Shown: positions 28,301-41,921 of the stretch, one piece after another
Layout: the number at the start of each line of letters is the position of its first letter
Position numbering within the stretch: the first letter of the stretch is position 1
From: Agelaius tricolor
Taxonomy: Eukaryota; Chordata; Aves; Passeriformes; Icteridae
Assembly (NCBI GenBank): GCA_023055355.1
Contig: JALJCS010000010.1
Location: forward strand, 23,017,001-23,081,000
DNA: 64,000 bases
Reading direction: 5' to 3'
The notes under the pieces: model-generated
Told to the model about the DNA's origin: nothing
Databases searched by the model: none
The model's input: the letters and a program-made list of their open reading frames with translations, nothing else
Made by a program: the position numbers and the translations under genes

Positions 28301-31300
28301 CTTTTTAATATCCAGTGTCAATTAAGATTTATAAATACTTTTCTTACATTTGAACCATTCTGGCTTCTGATCCTGTTTACTGGAACGCTGGACTTCAGTT
28401 AGCACACAGAGTACTCAGTTCAGTTTACCACTGCTTAACTGTGTTATTGCTTTTCTAAATGTTAAGCTAAGAATGAAATCCTCTGGACTGAACTGAAACA
28501 TGTTTATATTATAAAATACAACCTCAGCAGTCCTAATGAGATTCTGTAGCCATTTACTTTTAAAACTACAAAGGTAGGTATTTAAATGTTAAAAAAAAAA
28601 GCATCAGCCACAGAAAATGTGACCTGAAAAATGAAGATAATTTCCCCAAAGATTCTTGGAAATAGCTCTTGAAGTGCTTTTTCACTTGTTATTCCATCAA
28701 AACTGACCAACAACCTTAGAAAACCATTCAGCCATTTCTAGAAGACATCCATCTGAGACAAATCCTTTACTGACCTCAAAAATACCAATGCTTGTCTGCT
28801 TACAGGGAGGTCTTTTCTATTACCTTGCTGATTTGACACACTTGATTCTGCCAGAATTTCAATATTTGAGGGACTCAGCTTTTAATCTACCTGAAGTGAT
28901 ACCACAATGCCCAAGCAGCCAGATGTTGCCAGATCTGGGGTCTTTGACAAGACAGTGTAATTGAAATTGCTTTACCCAGAAAAAAGAAATATAGGACAAA
29001 GCAGGGGAAGAGAAGCCTCCCCTTGACTCTCTTGCTATCAGGAGGGAGAATATTGAAAACAGTACTTGTGCAGATGGGAAGGTCTAAACTCATGAAGGAG
29101 GTGGTCCTATTTCTGCAATTTCTTTCCTATTTACACCTCAATACGTTCCTTCAGAAACTACCACTTTTCCAAGTCTCTGGCAGAGGAAAAGTAGACATGA
29201 CTTATTATTCTGAATTCTCATTGAATCTCTTTTTAATTAAACTTTTCCTTCCCCCAGGGAAGCTGAAATATATTAAAAAAAAATCGGATTTCTGACTTAA
29301 TATAGGCAGATTCACCCTAAGCCTGGTTTATTTGCATAACTCAGGACTGTTTCACTTTGTTCTGATCTTCTTGGTCTCTTCAGTGGATGAAGGGAGGCAA
29401 TGTGTTATGTGCTATTTAGTCATAACACAAAGTACAAGCACAAGATTTATTTGTTCATACATGTAAGAATACTAAAGGAAGTAGTTTTTAATAATTCTGA
29501 CAAAACTGGAGTGGGGTAATCACATGGCTGCATTTGGCTTTAAACATCCAGCTGGTAGCCTCAGACCCTTTTTGGTACTGTGCTTCGTACAAGAATGGCC
29601 TTGATGAAATATATGGACTTATTGATTAATGCAATGCTTTGGAGTATCATGAATTACCCCTGCCTTCTTTCATATGTTTATGAAAGAACCTCAAATGTAG
29701 GTTTCCCCCATGGAAAGGGGGAGGGCTTTTCCATCACCATTATTTTTTAAATATGGAAAATACAAATATATGGATGATGGATATCTAAGAACTACTAAAC
29801 TCTTACCTTCCATATCAGCTTAGTGCATTTTCTGTTTCTTAGTTAAGGATTATTCCAAATAACTTCTCATTCCTTGAGAGCTGAAGGTTTAGTTTACTAG
29901 TCCCAGACTACAAAGGTACAAAGGCTTGATTTTCTCATCAAACTAGCTATTAAAAACTGCCACCAGTCAGTGACGTACAAATTTGCTGAAAAAGCAGAAA
30001 ATACATTTGCATTCATACAGAGCCTTCAGAGCAGAGACTTTGCTGTTACCACTGGCATAAAGAGATCCCCCCACTAGGATAAAGAGCTTGTGCTTCACAC
30101 TTCCTAACACAGAAAACCCATTCCTGTCCTGAAGGAGTCTAAATCAATTACCCTTCTCTGTGCATCTCGTGGAAGAGAAGAACAGGCATTTCCAGCTGTG
30201 AGCTGTTTTTCTCCCTGCCTGAGCACTGAAATAAGTGCCTGTCTTTGAATTTACAAAGCTTAGCTAGAACATGACTTTATAGATTTGCTCTGAATTTCCT
30301 CTAAGCTAAGATTATCGTTTCCCTTAATGTAAGAAATAATAAGGATAGCCCTTCTCTTATGCAGGTCTTCCGTCTATCTTAAAACAGTAGTTTATGATTA
30401 TATTTAACTGATACTATTCTTCAATTTAATATGAATGTATCATTTTAATTACATAATTTTAGTTTAGTACCCAGGTAAGCAACTTGGTGCAAACTTACAT
30501 GCTCATGTAGGGAGATACAAGTCAGCTCTACCTGCATGCCATGTAGAAATGACTGGAAGGACACACTGCTCAAAAAAGATGTTTTGTTTTCCTGGTTGTC
30601 AGTCAATGAGCCCATAGCTCTCCCACTGAAGACTTCATAATTGCAGATTTATACCCTGACCCTGTAAAAGTTGCTGTGTACTGACCCCACTATAGAGGGC
30701 CAGCACAATCATGATGGTTCAGAGACTCCATTTATGGATGTAGTTGATAATTTTAAAAGAAGCATTATTGCTTATATTAACTTACTGCTTAGCATAAGAA
30801 CCTCTTTCTCCAACCCCTGTTGGCAGGTGAAAGTCTGCATACACACGACCATTTAGCCCTAATGAAACAGAACAGGTAAACTCAAGCTCAAATCAATTAA
30901 GCGCATCACCTAATGATGCCTGGGAAAGCTTTCAAAAAGTCAAGCATCAAGCCCAGGCCTTTCCAATTTGAAGAAGGTGCCTCTTCCCTAACACCCACAC
31001 TTTCATCCTAACAGTTAGGAGGCTGATGTTAATTTTCACATGCTACATTTTTCAGTGCAGCAGAAAAACAGATAATTTTACTTGTAATTGTGGTGTACCC
31101 TAGTAAAGTCTGTCAGGTGTTAGAATACTGACCTCAGCGCCTCTGCTAATTAGATGAAATTGAAAAAATGCCCAGGCTCTATAAATCAGATTCTACTAAG
31201 GTTAGGATGGGTGCAAGATGGAGAGGGTAGGAGGAAAATCTGTTCTCTTATAGCTCTGACTCATTGTCTGCTTGCTATCAGAGAAAGGTTTTCAAATCAG

Positions 31301-34300
31301 GACTTCCTTATTTAATTCACAGAAGCCATTAATGCCTGGACCCAATGGCAAAACTGGGGATGTCTGGATCAAGGCTGTCAAGGCAAGTGAAATAACACAT
31401 ATTTGTGGTGAAATGGGATGAGTCATAGCAGTTGACACCACCTCCTTACAAGTTTAAGTGGAAAAATGACTTGTGTTTAGCGAGCAGGTCTTTTCTCTAT
31501 CTCTTCTGCTGAGGTCTCAAGAAAAGAAGCAACTTCCTTCATACAGGTTGGCCTTGTCTGACAAAGCCAGCCACAGCTCCTAAGCAAAAGCAGAGATGAA
31601 AAGTACATCTCCACTGCTTGTCTGAAAAACAGTCTGGGCTTTTGTAAACACTTGGTTATGAATGTGGGCGTGTGAAGGAGTTTGTAATCCCAACTTCTAG
31701 TGGAGCAGTAGACTGCTTTGACTCATGTGCAGTCTCCCTGGAGGAGGCCTCAGGAAACAGAACCAGCTACAAAGCTTAGGTTTCAAAAGGAAGAGTTTAT
31801 AATTTGCAAAAAAAAAAAATCTTATTTTATAGTTAAAATGTTTAACTTTAGTAATTTAGCAAGCACATGTACCTAATGTTACCAAGAAAAAGCTAGCTAT
31901 ATGTTCTCTAGGAACAAGTTCTCATCTGTGGACCCAGGAACATTAGCACTGTGAGATCATATTTGCCTGGAAGAAATACCCTTGGACTATCAGCTTTTCT
32001 GAACACCTACAATGTTTTCTGTACTGCTTGTAAAATGCTGTTATCACAGCATAATCCTATGTATTACAGTGGAGTGTATTCAACTCAACAGAACAGGAGG
32101 GTTCTGAAAACACAACAATTGCTGATAAAAAAATGCAAAGAAGTGTGCAAAAGGATGTGCAACTTTAGCCAACTGTATTTTCAGTAAATTGTATTCAAGG
32201 GCAGCAGAGAATACGACAATAGAACAGGTCAACTCTCTCTCAGATGAGGAGCTCAAAAGGAACCATTAGGAAAAAGGATAATTCTTCCCACTGCTGACAG
32301 GTACAAACACAACTTGTATTCCATACATTGCCAGACAGATTTTAAGGAAAATAAACTTTGCAGGAGAACAATAAAAGGGATCTGCATGCTGGATGAACAG
32401 GCTTCTGAGGAAAAAGATGATCTGAAATTCAAGTACAAGTCATTGCCTTAATTTTCTTGAAATTTAGACCAGGTCCTAGATGAACTGAGTCTGCACAAGA
32501 ATTTAATGAATAACTGTCTAAGAATAATGAGAATTAATATTACATATAAGATGAGCTCTGTACTTAAGAAGCAGAGCTGGGAAAAGGGAATTTGATAATC
32601 CATAAATATTTGAATGCTGCAAGCTACATCTGACTGAAATTCATCAAATTTTCATTTTCCAAACAAACAAACAGTCTCTGTGAAAAATGCCATAGCTGTT
32701 TAATCTTCTTCAGGGTTGCTGAAGGAGGTTCTTCCTCTAAAATTAAAATGCAAACTATTTTTCTACAAAATTAAAAAGTAGTAAAACAACACAAACCAAC
32801 CCCACTGAACTTTTGGGGGCAGTTAGGAAGCGACCCAGTGGCACTGTTCTTTCTGTGTAAGGTTTCTCCCAGCTTTCTGATCCTCTGTTTAGTGTTGACA
32901 TAGGAGGTGCACCAAGGGTTGGGCAGCCTAGGGGTGAAGAGTCCACCTAGAATCCAACACACTCAAGTTCATATTCTGTTTTTCCAGAGATTTCCTATGT
33001 AGCTGTACACAGAGCACCTGAGCTCCTCTGGAGCACCAGTCCCTGTAGGGCACTGATCTCTCCTTCCCACCCAGGAGGAGATGGGCAGATGGGCACCAGG
33101 ATTATGTGAATACACAGCATTCTGCATGTTCCAGAGCATGTGCTCTGCCCAAGAGAGGCTCAGTGTAGGCATTTTCACTGGCATGTGGAGACCATGAGAC
33201 TTTAGAGTCACTAAAAAGCCTCCATTTTCATTTGAGGTCAGTTGTACAGGATTACTTAGATTTAGGATTATTTATAGGATTATGTAGGTGCATTTGTGCA
33301 AATTCTCCCAAGGCCAGGTCGGGAGAACCATATCCTGAGAACAGAAGCTCCCTCTCCATTGTGTTTGCCATTTCTATTTGGTTTAGCTTACCCTCTGCAC
33401 TGTGGAAAATAAGTGTTCCTTAGCTCTTTATCCTGGGGGGCAGGCGTTTATCAAAATCTATTAAATATTTAGACCTTTATATAGCAAGTAATGCTGCTAA
33501 CTTGTTTGACTTAAATTATACCCCACTGGCAAATCAAATTAGAGAAGATTTGAGAAAATCTACCTTTTAAAACAAAAGCTGATTTTCTACATGTTCAGCC
33601 ATTTGTGGGATTAACTTTTTAATGGGTTTTTATGTGCACAGTGTTTTTGTTTTCATGGATACTAGAAAAGGATGAATTATTCATCAAGGAAAAAAACATC
33701 TACAACACGCATTTTCATAGCTTATTTGGTCCCTTTTGTCCTACTCATAAATCAATCCTGATTACTACAAATGAACGTGTTCCCACTAAGGGTTCACTGA
33801 TGACTCACTTGGACCATTAATTTAGACCTCTTCACTAAGTGCATTAAGATGCTGCCACTGGTAATAGGAAACTGGAAGAATATTCTTTGTGACCTCCTCT
33901 CTTTGCCTGCACACCCCAGACTCCTTCTCCTGCTCCATTCCTTGTGTATAATTTTATAGACACAACACATATTCTCCAGTTAGAGCACGTCATTTCCCTT
34001 CTTGTTCCATTGACAAATTTGCATGAAGGGAAAGAAGAAAATTATATATTAATGCCCAGCAGGTTGCTTTTATGGCCTAGGAGGAGGATAGAGAGCAATC
34101 AGCCAGTATCTACATCCTCAATGGGGGCAAGTGATGCCCAAACAAAGACAACACTGAATTGTTATGGGAATGACTACAGTGTGTCACTGGTGGCATAGAT
34201 CACAAGGCATTTGTCTCTGTTCCTGAAGTGCTGACAAGCTGTCATCAGTGAAGAACCATTGTCATCGAGGAACAACGCTTCACCATTCATTTAGAGCAGC

Positions 34301-37300
34301 AAATGGAACAAGCCAATTCTTATCCAGGCAGGGCAGCATTTATCAGCTCCTTATTGCTCAGCTGGGAACAAACAGAGGATTCTACCCATTTGAAAATTAT
34401 TATTATTATTTACTACTTTATTGGCAACACTGTGCACTGAATAGTTTTAGAAGAAAAATTTATGCCCCAGAATTCCTAAGGGTCAACATTCAATTTTTCT
34501 CAATAGACACAATAAAAGAGAGAAGGAAAACACATTTGTTTCCTTCCCAGTCCAATTGCTGCAGTGCCACGGTGGTTAGCATTGAACACCATTCTGTTTC
34601 ATGTGCTGGGGCTCTGTGCTGAACCCCAATTACCAATGCCAAAAGAGAAACATTCCTCAGAATGATACCAGTTATTCTTTGCAGCTTCCACTGCTGTGGT
34701 TGCTGTGAATATCTTTTGAGTATTTTCAAGTATCAAGCTGAATGGAATGCTGTGTGTCCCACTGCAACTCAATGCTCTTTATGCCATAAAGATATCACAG
34801 ATCCCAGGCAATTAACAGTTTGGAAAAGAGTACATTAACACCAGCTACTAAAAGCCTTTTATAGTCTTGAATGGTATTCACTGAGCAATTACTAAGTTAG
34901 CTTTTTCTTGTTACTGCTCTTAGGAATCCACCTAACAGTGATGCACATTAAAAATACCCCTTAACCTCAAATTCAGAGTTGTATTCTCTAGCATGGGAAC
35001 AGTGAAGGCATTTCACAAGCTTATCACTGGTGTAACATGTTTGATGATGACTAAGACAGGAGGGAGTCACAGAGAGTTCCCAGCAAACCCCCAGCACCTA
35101 CATCCTACTCATGGATAAGCCAGTCTCTGTCAGGAATCTGGGCTACCCTGTTCCAATACAAGCACACCAGCACAATCCCAGAGCTGAAACACCCTCCAGA
35201 CCATGAGTCACAGCAGTGCTGGATGCTACTTTAAATTTAGTTACTTGAATAATCTCCATTTATAACACAACAAATTGTTGAGCTGCTCTTATCCAAAGCC
35301 TGTTTCAAGCAGGCTCAAACTCAGGATTCACTGGAAGCTTCCTCCTACCTGCTGCACACCAGCACAGGGCTCTGATTCCAAGCCTGACTCCTCTCTGATC
35401 TGGCATGTGCAAAATGAGGGCTGGCACTGATAGAGAAGAGACCAAGGGCCTAGTTCTGCTTTTGTGATGTGAACAATTTCTTGACATTTCTTTCTAACAC
35501 TAAAACCTTCTCAACCACAAAAATGTCTCAAACTCCATATACAGTGTTTGAAAAAGAGTAGACAAAAATTACTTCCACAGACAACTGCTGCCACAGAAGA
35601 AAAATTTTTTTAACATAGATGTCCATTCATCACATCCTGTTGTTATAGCTGCAGCACACTCCTGGTAATTGGATTATTCAAGGACTACACAGGTTGAGAT
35701 CCCTGGTGCTGCATTAGAGAATGCAAAATTAGAGAGGTCTTTAATATGGTAGAGAAACACTGGATAAAATAAAACCTGCCATTGCCACTTTGTGCTCTGT
35801 ACCTTATTTTCAGTTTAAGTACTACAACTGTACATTCAAAAAAACCAAAAGATCAACTCTGCAGGCCTCTAATTGACAGGTTACAAAATACAACATAAGA
35901 GAATGCACCAGGACTCTAATGCCCATTCAGTATTATAGATTGACAGACTCATACAGACTTCCACTGTTTTATTCTGACCTTGCACTGATAATCTCTGGGC
36001 ACAAAGTTCTGCAGGAGATAAACCAAGTTATCCAAGTTCCAGCATATGTTTGAAAGAACATAGAGAAAGAGCTAGCAGCATGCAAAGGAAAAACACAGCT
36101 AGAGAACTGGGATTCCTCCTCTAGAATATAGAACAAGCAAGATCCTTCATGACATTTACAAATGGCTTTATGCCCTCTCTTGTACTAAGCTATCTTCCTT
36201 TATTTTTGGAGAAAATACCAGCTAAAGTATTAAATATTTTCTGCATATATCAAAATATATATGTGTAGAAGGGCAGTTAGATCACTACACTATGAACTAC
36301 CAATTTTTTTTAACTGCTTAATGGAGCAGATAATTAAAAATAAGAAAACCTGTGCTTTGCCATCTTTTTTTCCCCTCTAAGTTTTCTATTGAATTATTTT
36401 CATCATTTAAAACATCAGTTGCACTCATCTAGTGAACAAATGGCATTACTAGCCCAAGAGAACCTGCACAGGGCAATTTAAAAAATCAGTGACAACATTA
36501 ATACAAGGAAATTAATAATCAATTATATTAGCCCAGCACTGTGTACCAAGAAAAATTTAAAATATTGTTTTTCTCTAACTCTGCAGACATGACAAAATGT
36601 CTGCTTATGCTTCCTGCCTTACCAAGTGATGCTTTCAAAGCCTTCAAAAATTGCCTGTGATTTTAAACCTTTATTATATCATTATTATATTATTCTCTTC
36701 CCCTTTCTCTTAGATTGAGTAGAGGAAACTTAGTTAAAAGCAAAAAGAAAAAAAAAACCTCAACAGTTCATGTCACTTAAAGACAGAAGGAAAATGTTCA
36801 TACAGATCTACCAGTTCTTTTCTCTTTTGCACAGACCCAGAAGAGATGAGTCCAGCAGGAACCACCAGGAACCACATCCTACAGAGACATTCCTAGTATC
36901 AGTAAGGCCACAGAAGGCTGAAAAAGTAGATGCTACAGAACCAGAATATCATTCCCCTAATTCTGAGAGTGGAAAAACACAGCAGTGTTCTTTATTTTTA
37001 TTATTATGTAAAAAAAAAAGAAAAAAGGAGAAGCACAGCAAGTTACCTGGTGCCCTGTACAGACAGCCCTGGAACACTTGGTAGGATTCGGGAGGCTGGA
37101 ACCCAAAGGGGAAGGAGACAGGCAGAGAGCCTGGCACGTGTGAGCTGGCACATACACCTTCAGTCCTCTCTTTCTCCCCTTCTTGTGCTGCTTTCAGAGG
37201 AGGCAGAGGAGGGGGTAGGTAAGACTCTAATTCAAGTTTGCCAATAGAACTGAAACCTGTCACATCTACAGAAAATCCATTTTGGGAGCTAAAAATAAAT

Positions 37301-38810
37301 AAATGCTACCTCATACTCCCACTGCCTTTGGTTTTCTATTCATTTCAGTATTCAGATATCCAAACTCCACTTGCTTCAAATAGCAGCAGAGAAAGGAGAA
37401 GGAGGGGAAGAGGAAATGAGGAGTAGTTATGGATTTAGAAACTACTACATATAGCAAATATGAATATGAATTAACAGAGAATGGGACACAACCACACCAG
37501 ATGGGATCAACTCAATTGACCCCTAAGGCTTTATTTTAGCTACTTAGATTCTCACATTGATTGTACATTCATCTCTTGTTTATATACACAACTTCAGTTT
37601 CCCATTGGTAAAAGAATGATTACAGTACTTAAAAAAACCACTTCACCAGTCCTACATGGACTGGAGTGCTGGCAGAAGCCTGTACATGCCATGTGCAGGG
37701 AGAGCTTCACAAGCAGGTTGTTCTACCCACCATATTTTACACTTGAAGTCTATACTTTGTACAAATGTACCAAGCACATTTGAAAACAAATTGTTCTTGC
37801 TGTTAATTTATAAGGAAAAACCTGCTGCACTTGCATGACATTAAGAGGGGGAAACAAAAAAAGAAAAAGAAAATGTCCAAGCAGATGATGTATTGGGTGC
37901 TGAGATAATAATCCTGGATGGATTCCTGTAGCTGGTAAAGCCATCTGCCTGGTGGATGCAGAATCCAAAGACCTTTGTAGTCCATGGAATGACCATCTTG
38001 AGACTGATTCCCAGCCAGTGAGAGCTGATTGACTCAAAGGGATTGAAAGCTAGATACTGACAGGTATGCAAAGGAGGCACCCACCAGCTGTGGGTCATTC
38101 ACAGCTCTTCTCTCAGGAAATCTCATTGCTTTGGACTATTTCTCCATTGACACATCTGAAGGCATGAAAAAGCTAACATTTGTGTTCTCCCCCTCCCCCT
38201 TATGAAGCTAAGAGGAGGGAGGCATGTCTGAATATCATTCTCTTGTTAAGAACATTTAAGCACTGAGATTTGTCTGATGCTCTTTAGTCAGCCTGCAAGC
38301 ACACGAGGCACAAACCAACCATCAGCACTCTACCTTATCTCAGCACAGCTTTCAAACTTAGCATTTCTGACCACACGGATGGAAAGGTCACTGTTCAAGA
38401 GACCTCTTGCCTTTGCCACAGTTGACCCAACAGGTCTCATTTGTGCTGTTACACAAATCCCAAACACACCCTCCTGATGGCCTCAAATATCCAGAGTCAG
38501 ATTTGCTCCTGTAAGTTTTCACTTACACTTGGCTGACTCCTGTGCAACTATCACCACTGCAGAGAAAGGAAGGCTGAAATCAGAGTGAACCAGAGTGAAC
38601 ACTGGTTGCCAAAAATAAATAAATATATAACTTGCATGTAAAAAAAAAATTTACATTTACTTCAGTATTTTTTTCAAAATAAAAAAACCAGACACATTGC
38701 CTATTTTTAACTGAACAGAATTATTAAAGCCAGATGTGTTCTGTAAGGCCACAAGAAAATCTACTGCAGAATAATGGACTGTATATTGACCATACATTTC
38801 TGCAAGAGTA
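25301..38810. other. Intron 1 block, no gene recognised
   Basis: AT-rich DNA with short ATT/TTA runs (about 26860 and 34395), an A/G-rich stretch near 37005-37030 and modest GC near 37080-37210. Open frames reach 124 codons (34248-34622) but show no family resemblance. I saw no CR1 or LTR piece here by eye. Confidence 0.5.
38581..38600. repeat. 10-base tandem pair
   Basis: Two identical copies of CAGAGTGAAC side by side. Minor slippage product, listed for completeness. Confidence 0.7.
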
Positions 38811-38870
38811 GAAGATCTCATTCTACTACACATTGAATTTGAAGATCTCATTCTACTACACACTGAATTT
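38811..38870. repeat. 30-base tandem duplication
   Basis: Two adjacent 30-base copies beginning GAAGATCTCATTCTACTACA, differing by one base (CAT versus CAC near the end). The near-identity suggests a recent event or a variable two-copy minisatellite. It lies in intron 1. Confidence 0.88.
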
Positions 38871-40599
38871 CTGCAGCTTTGACTGACACTTATGACTGGG
38901 TTTAAGTGAAAGGTTTGAAAGTCTCCTGATCAGCTAGAAGTGCTGGTGAAAAGGGATAATAAATGTTAGAGATACTTTAGGTGGCAGAGGCAGCTGTGTT
39001 CTGGAACAGAAACATGCAATAATTGAGAATAACTTTCGCAATGGGAGTTAAAAGGTGCTACTTGACCAGGAGGTGCTTTAATCTGCTACATCTTTTCAGG
39101 CCATGTGTGAAAAGTCAGTCAAGAAAGATACAAGTAAGGCAGAGGGAAGCATAAGGTGTAAAATAGCAATAGAGGACATTTTTTAAGATACACAACACTA
39201 AACTGGGTGGAAGATCACTTATGGCTCCTGCAAATCTTTTCTGCAGCTGCAGACTAGCCCTGAACTGATATAGAAAAGTGCTTAAGAAAAACATGACTTC
39301 ATAGTTCCTTTCATTTTTTTACTACTGCTCCCTCCTTCCAACTTTAAAATGAAAAAGGGGGGGAAAAAATGGGGCTCAACAAGTCTCAACTTACCAAAGC
39401 TACTAATGTTTTCAGATCACAGAATATGCTGCTAAAGGGCAACTAATTTGTTATATAGCAGGCAAGGCTTTGTGTCTCCTTGTCTATCTGATAAATGTTG
39501 AAGTTTCAGTTCTCCCAGACATCATATGCAACACATTTTCAGTGTTACGTACATGGCCATTTATTCATTTTCTAGTAATTAGTATCCTGGGGAGAAATCC
39601 GATTGCCACTCTATTTACCTAATTTAATAAAATATTGCAGAATGCAAAGTGGGAGGAATTTCTAATGTTTTATTAGCATTTGGCAATTCTGATCCTTCTA
39701 ATGATGTCTACTGACCCCTAGCCTGTAGCTGTGTTTCAAAGCAGTTTCTTCACCAATTCTTTCTTTAATTAAAAACTATTACCAAAGAGAAAATTAGAAT
39801 CAAATATCTCAGTGGCAGAGAAGATTTTTACTTACTCAGGACTTTAATTTTACAGCAAATTAATAAGTGAGAAAAGAATAATTTTTAAGAGTTTTATAAT
39901 TTAGAAGTAAGGGGAAAAACAAATTAGATTAAAGACATATTAGATATTATGAAGAAAATTAAATGAGCTGCACTCTCCCGCCCAGCCCCAAGCATAGTCC
40001 TTTTCAACTATAAATACTGTCCCCAGTTTTGTTCTTGTTCACAAAATCTGTCAGAAATAAACCTGCTGAAGTCATTGTGAGTATACCAGTACTGGCATCT
40101 GAATGCAACTCCTTTGGCCAAAGTATTCAAATTGAGGAGGGTGCAGAGCCCATCCTTTCCCATTTGCACATGGGCTTTCAAGTAGAAGCTTCTGACAGTC
40201 GCCTGCACCGAGGCTTCTCACATGGGGAATTCTGTTATTTCCTTTGGTTACTGGGTACCTGGAAGCTCAGTAACCCTTTAAAGCTATAGCACTTTCATAC
40301 AGCTACTTGAATGTATTTCAGGCTACAACTTCAATATTTTAGCCCACATATGAGCTTTCTTGGCCCAAAACTGAGGAAGAGTGCACAGCCTCCCTGAGCT
40401 CCAACATAAGGAGATGATTTATTTAAGCAGGTGATGAATTTTCATACTGGGTGCAATTATTGAGGTCTGTGCGAGCACACATAGATCTTCACATGTGAAT
40501 CTAACGAGGTTTCTAGGGAACTTGCAGCTATTACAGATTCACAGGCTCCTTCCCTCAGCTCCTGGGAAAGCACTTACAGCTGATTCCATGCTAATTCAT
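38871..40599. other. Intron 1 block leading to the CpG island
   Basis: AT-rich. The part at 39540-39720 has TAAT/ATTA-rich, low-repeat text that resembles a conserved non-coding element. No exon or known repeat recognised. Confidence 0.4.
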
Positions 40600-40910
40600 T
40601 GCTCAATGAATAAGTAAAATCTGTACAGTATAATAAAACCATCGATCATCATGCTTTAAGATTGACTCCTAAATATTTAGGAAGCAGCGCGTATTCAATG
40701 GAAATGTTTATTGGCACTGTGAAATTAAACTGTCACCCGTGAAATAGTAAAACTCATTAACATGGAGTTTCTTTTTAAGTGTTAGGAATTAACTTTATGG
40801 CCGCATCCGTAATGGCAAGCCTCAGCCTTAAATCGCCTGCCATTTAGTATTCGCGAGCGATATTAAAACATATTAACCGTGATTTAATTGGCCGGAAATT
40901 AAAGAAGATA
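40600..40910. promoter_or_regulatory. Candidate conserved non-coding element beside the promoter
   Basis: AT-rich DNA directly next to the CpG island, on its intron-1 side. It has an unusual composition for its surroundings: several CpGs kept in an AT-rich context (for example ATTCGCGAGCGAT), many TAAT/ATTA homeodomain-type cores and a perfect 16-base palindrome at 40667-40682. Such texture is typical of deeply conserved developmental enhancers. Conservation itself cannot be seen from a single sequence. Confidence 0.35.
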
Positions 40911-40971
40911 GAGGAGGAAAATACATATATAGGAAAAGAGAAGAAAGAGGCCGGGCCGGGCTGTTGGGAGG

Positions 40972-40991
40972 GGACGGACGGACGGACGGAC
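40972..40991. repeat. (GGAC)5 microsatellite at CpG-island edge
   Basis: Five GGAC units mark the left shoulder of the CpG island. Each unit junction creates a CpG, so the tract adds to the CpG count. Confidence 0.8.
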
Positions 40992-41038
40992 AGCGCTGCC
41001 CGCGGGGCTCGGCCGGGGCAGCGCCGCCGGCGGGGCAA

Positions 41039-41058
41039 CAGCGCCCTCTCGCGGCCAC
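41039..41058 (-). promoter_or_regulatory. CTCF-type binding motif
   Basis: The minus strand reads GTGGCCGCGAGAGGGCGCTG, which fits the vertebrate CTCF consensus well: GGCC, then a GCGAGAGGGCGC core followed by T. It lies in the CpG island about 870 bases inside intron 1. Motif orientation is the same as the gene. Occupancy is not visible from sequence. Confidence 0.55.
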
Positions 41059-41118
41059 CGCGCTCCGCCCGACGGGCCGCGGGAGAGGCCGCACCGAGCC
41101 CGCCCCAGCCCCGCCGGC

Positions 41119-41142
41119 AGCCCGGGGAGCAGCCCGGGGAGC
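41119..41142. repeat. 12-base tandem pair in CpG island
   Basis: Two identical copies of AGCCCGGGGAGC side by side in the intron-1 part of the island. Confidence 0.8.
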
Positions 41143-41921
41143 ATCGCCGCCTGCTCTGGGCTCCGGGACTCCCGCACCGCCGGCACCCGGCTGCACCGGG
41201 TTCGCCCAAGCGCGCCCGTGGAGCCGCCGCCGCTGCCAGCCCGCCGGCCAGGGATGCTCCTGCCTGCGGGGACCGACCCCGCAGGGCCGGCGGAGATACG
41301 TGGCGAACTTACGAGTGGATCTCCCGGGGGAAAAAAAAAAAAAGAGCGAACGGCGATTTCCCAGCTGGGAAATGCTGGGGCAGCAGGGAGGGCGAGTACC
41401 ACGCCCCGGGACACAGCCGCGCCCGTGGGAAGCGCCCAGGGAACCGACGGTACCGCCGAGCCAGGAGAAGACGCTCAATGCCACCGGCGCTGCTCCGCCA
41501 GGCTGCGCCCGCAAAATCGTGGCATCCCCCGGCCCTTACGGGAAGGACCGACCGTCCCTAGCAGGCAGAGGGGCCACCCCGGCCCCGTCCCGGCCGGTGG
41601 CCCGCAGCCGAGGCAGGGCGACAGCGGTCACTGCCCGCAAAAAGATGCAGCCAGCGGAAAGAAAACAAACCGTGCGGAAAACGCCGAGAGGCTCCTCGCA
41701 GGCTCCAGCGTCTCCCGCTCACTCCCACATCCACACCGGCAGGACGGTGGAGAGCAGTTCCTCCACCTGGCCTCAACTTTGCATTTCTAAGCTCCATTAG
41801 CAAAGCGGAGCCGAGCTAAGTTTCTCAGAGGTCATGGCGCAATAACCCCGTTTTTCCGGGAGTTACTCCCCATCTCTTCCTCCCGCCCCCGACCCAAGCC
41901 CAGGCAACTCCTTGCACTCCT

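Noticed and set aside
30690..30715. Possible CTCF site (TATAGAGGGCCAGCA)
   Set aside because: The spacing of the core does not fit the consensus.
34248..34622. 124-codon plus-strand open frame
   Set aside because: No family resemblance; composition as in the flanking AT-rich intron.
40964..41800. 278-codon plus-strand open frame, and 213/171-codon minus-strand frames in the same place
   Set aside because: They lie in the CpG island, where stop codons are rare because of GC composition. The proteins are Arg/Pro/Ala/Gly-rich with no domain, and frames overlap on both strands.
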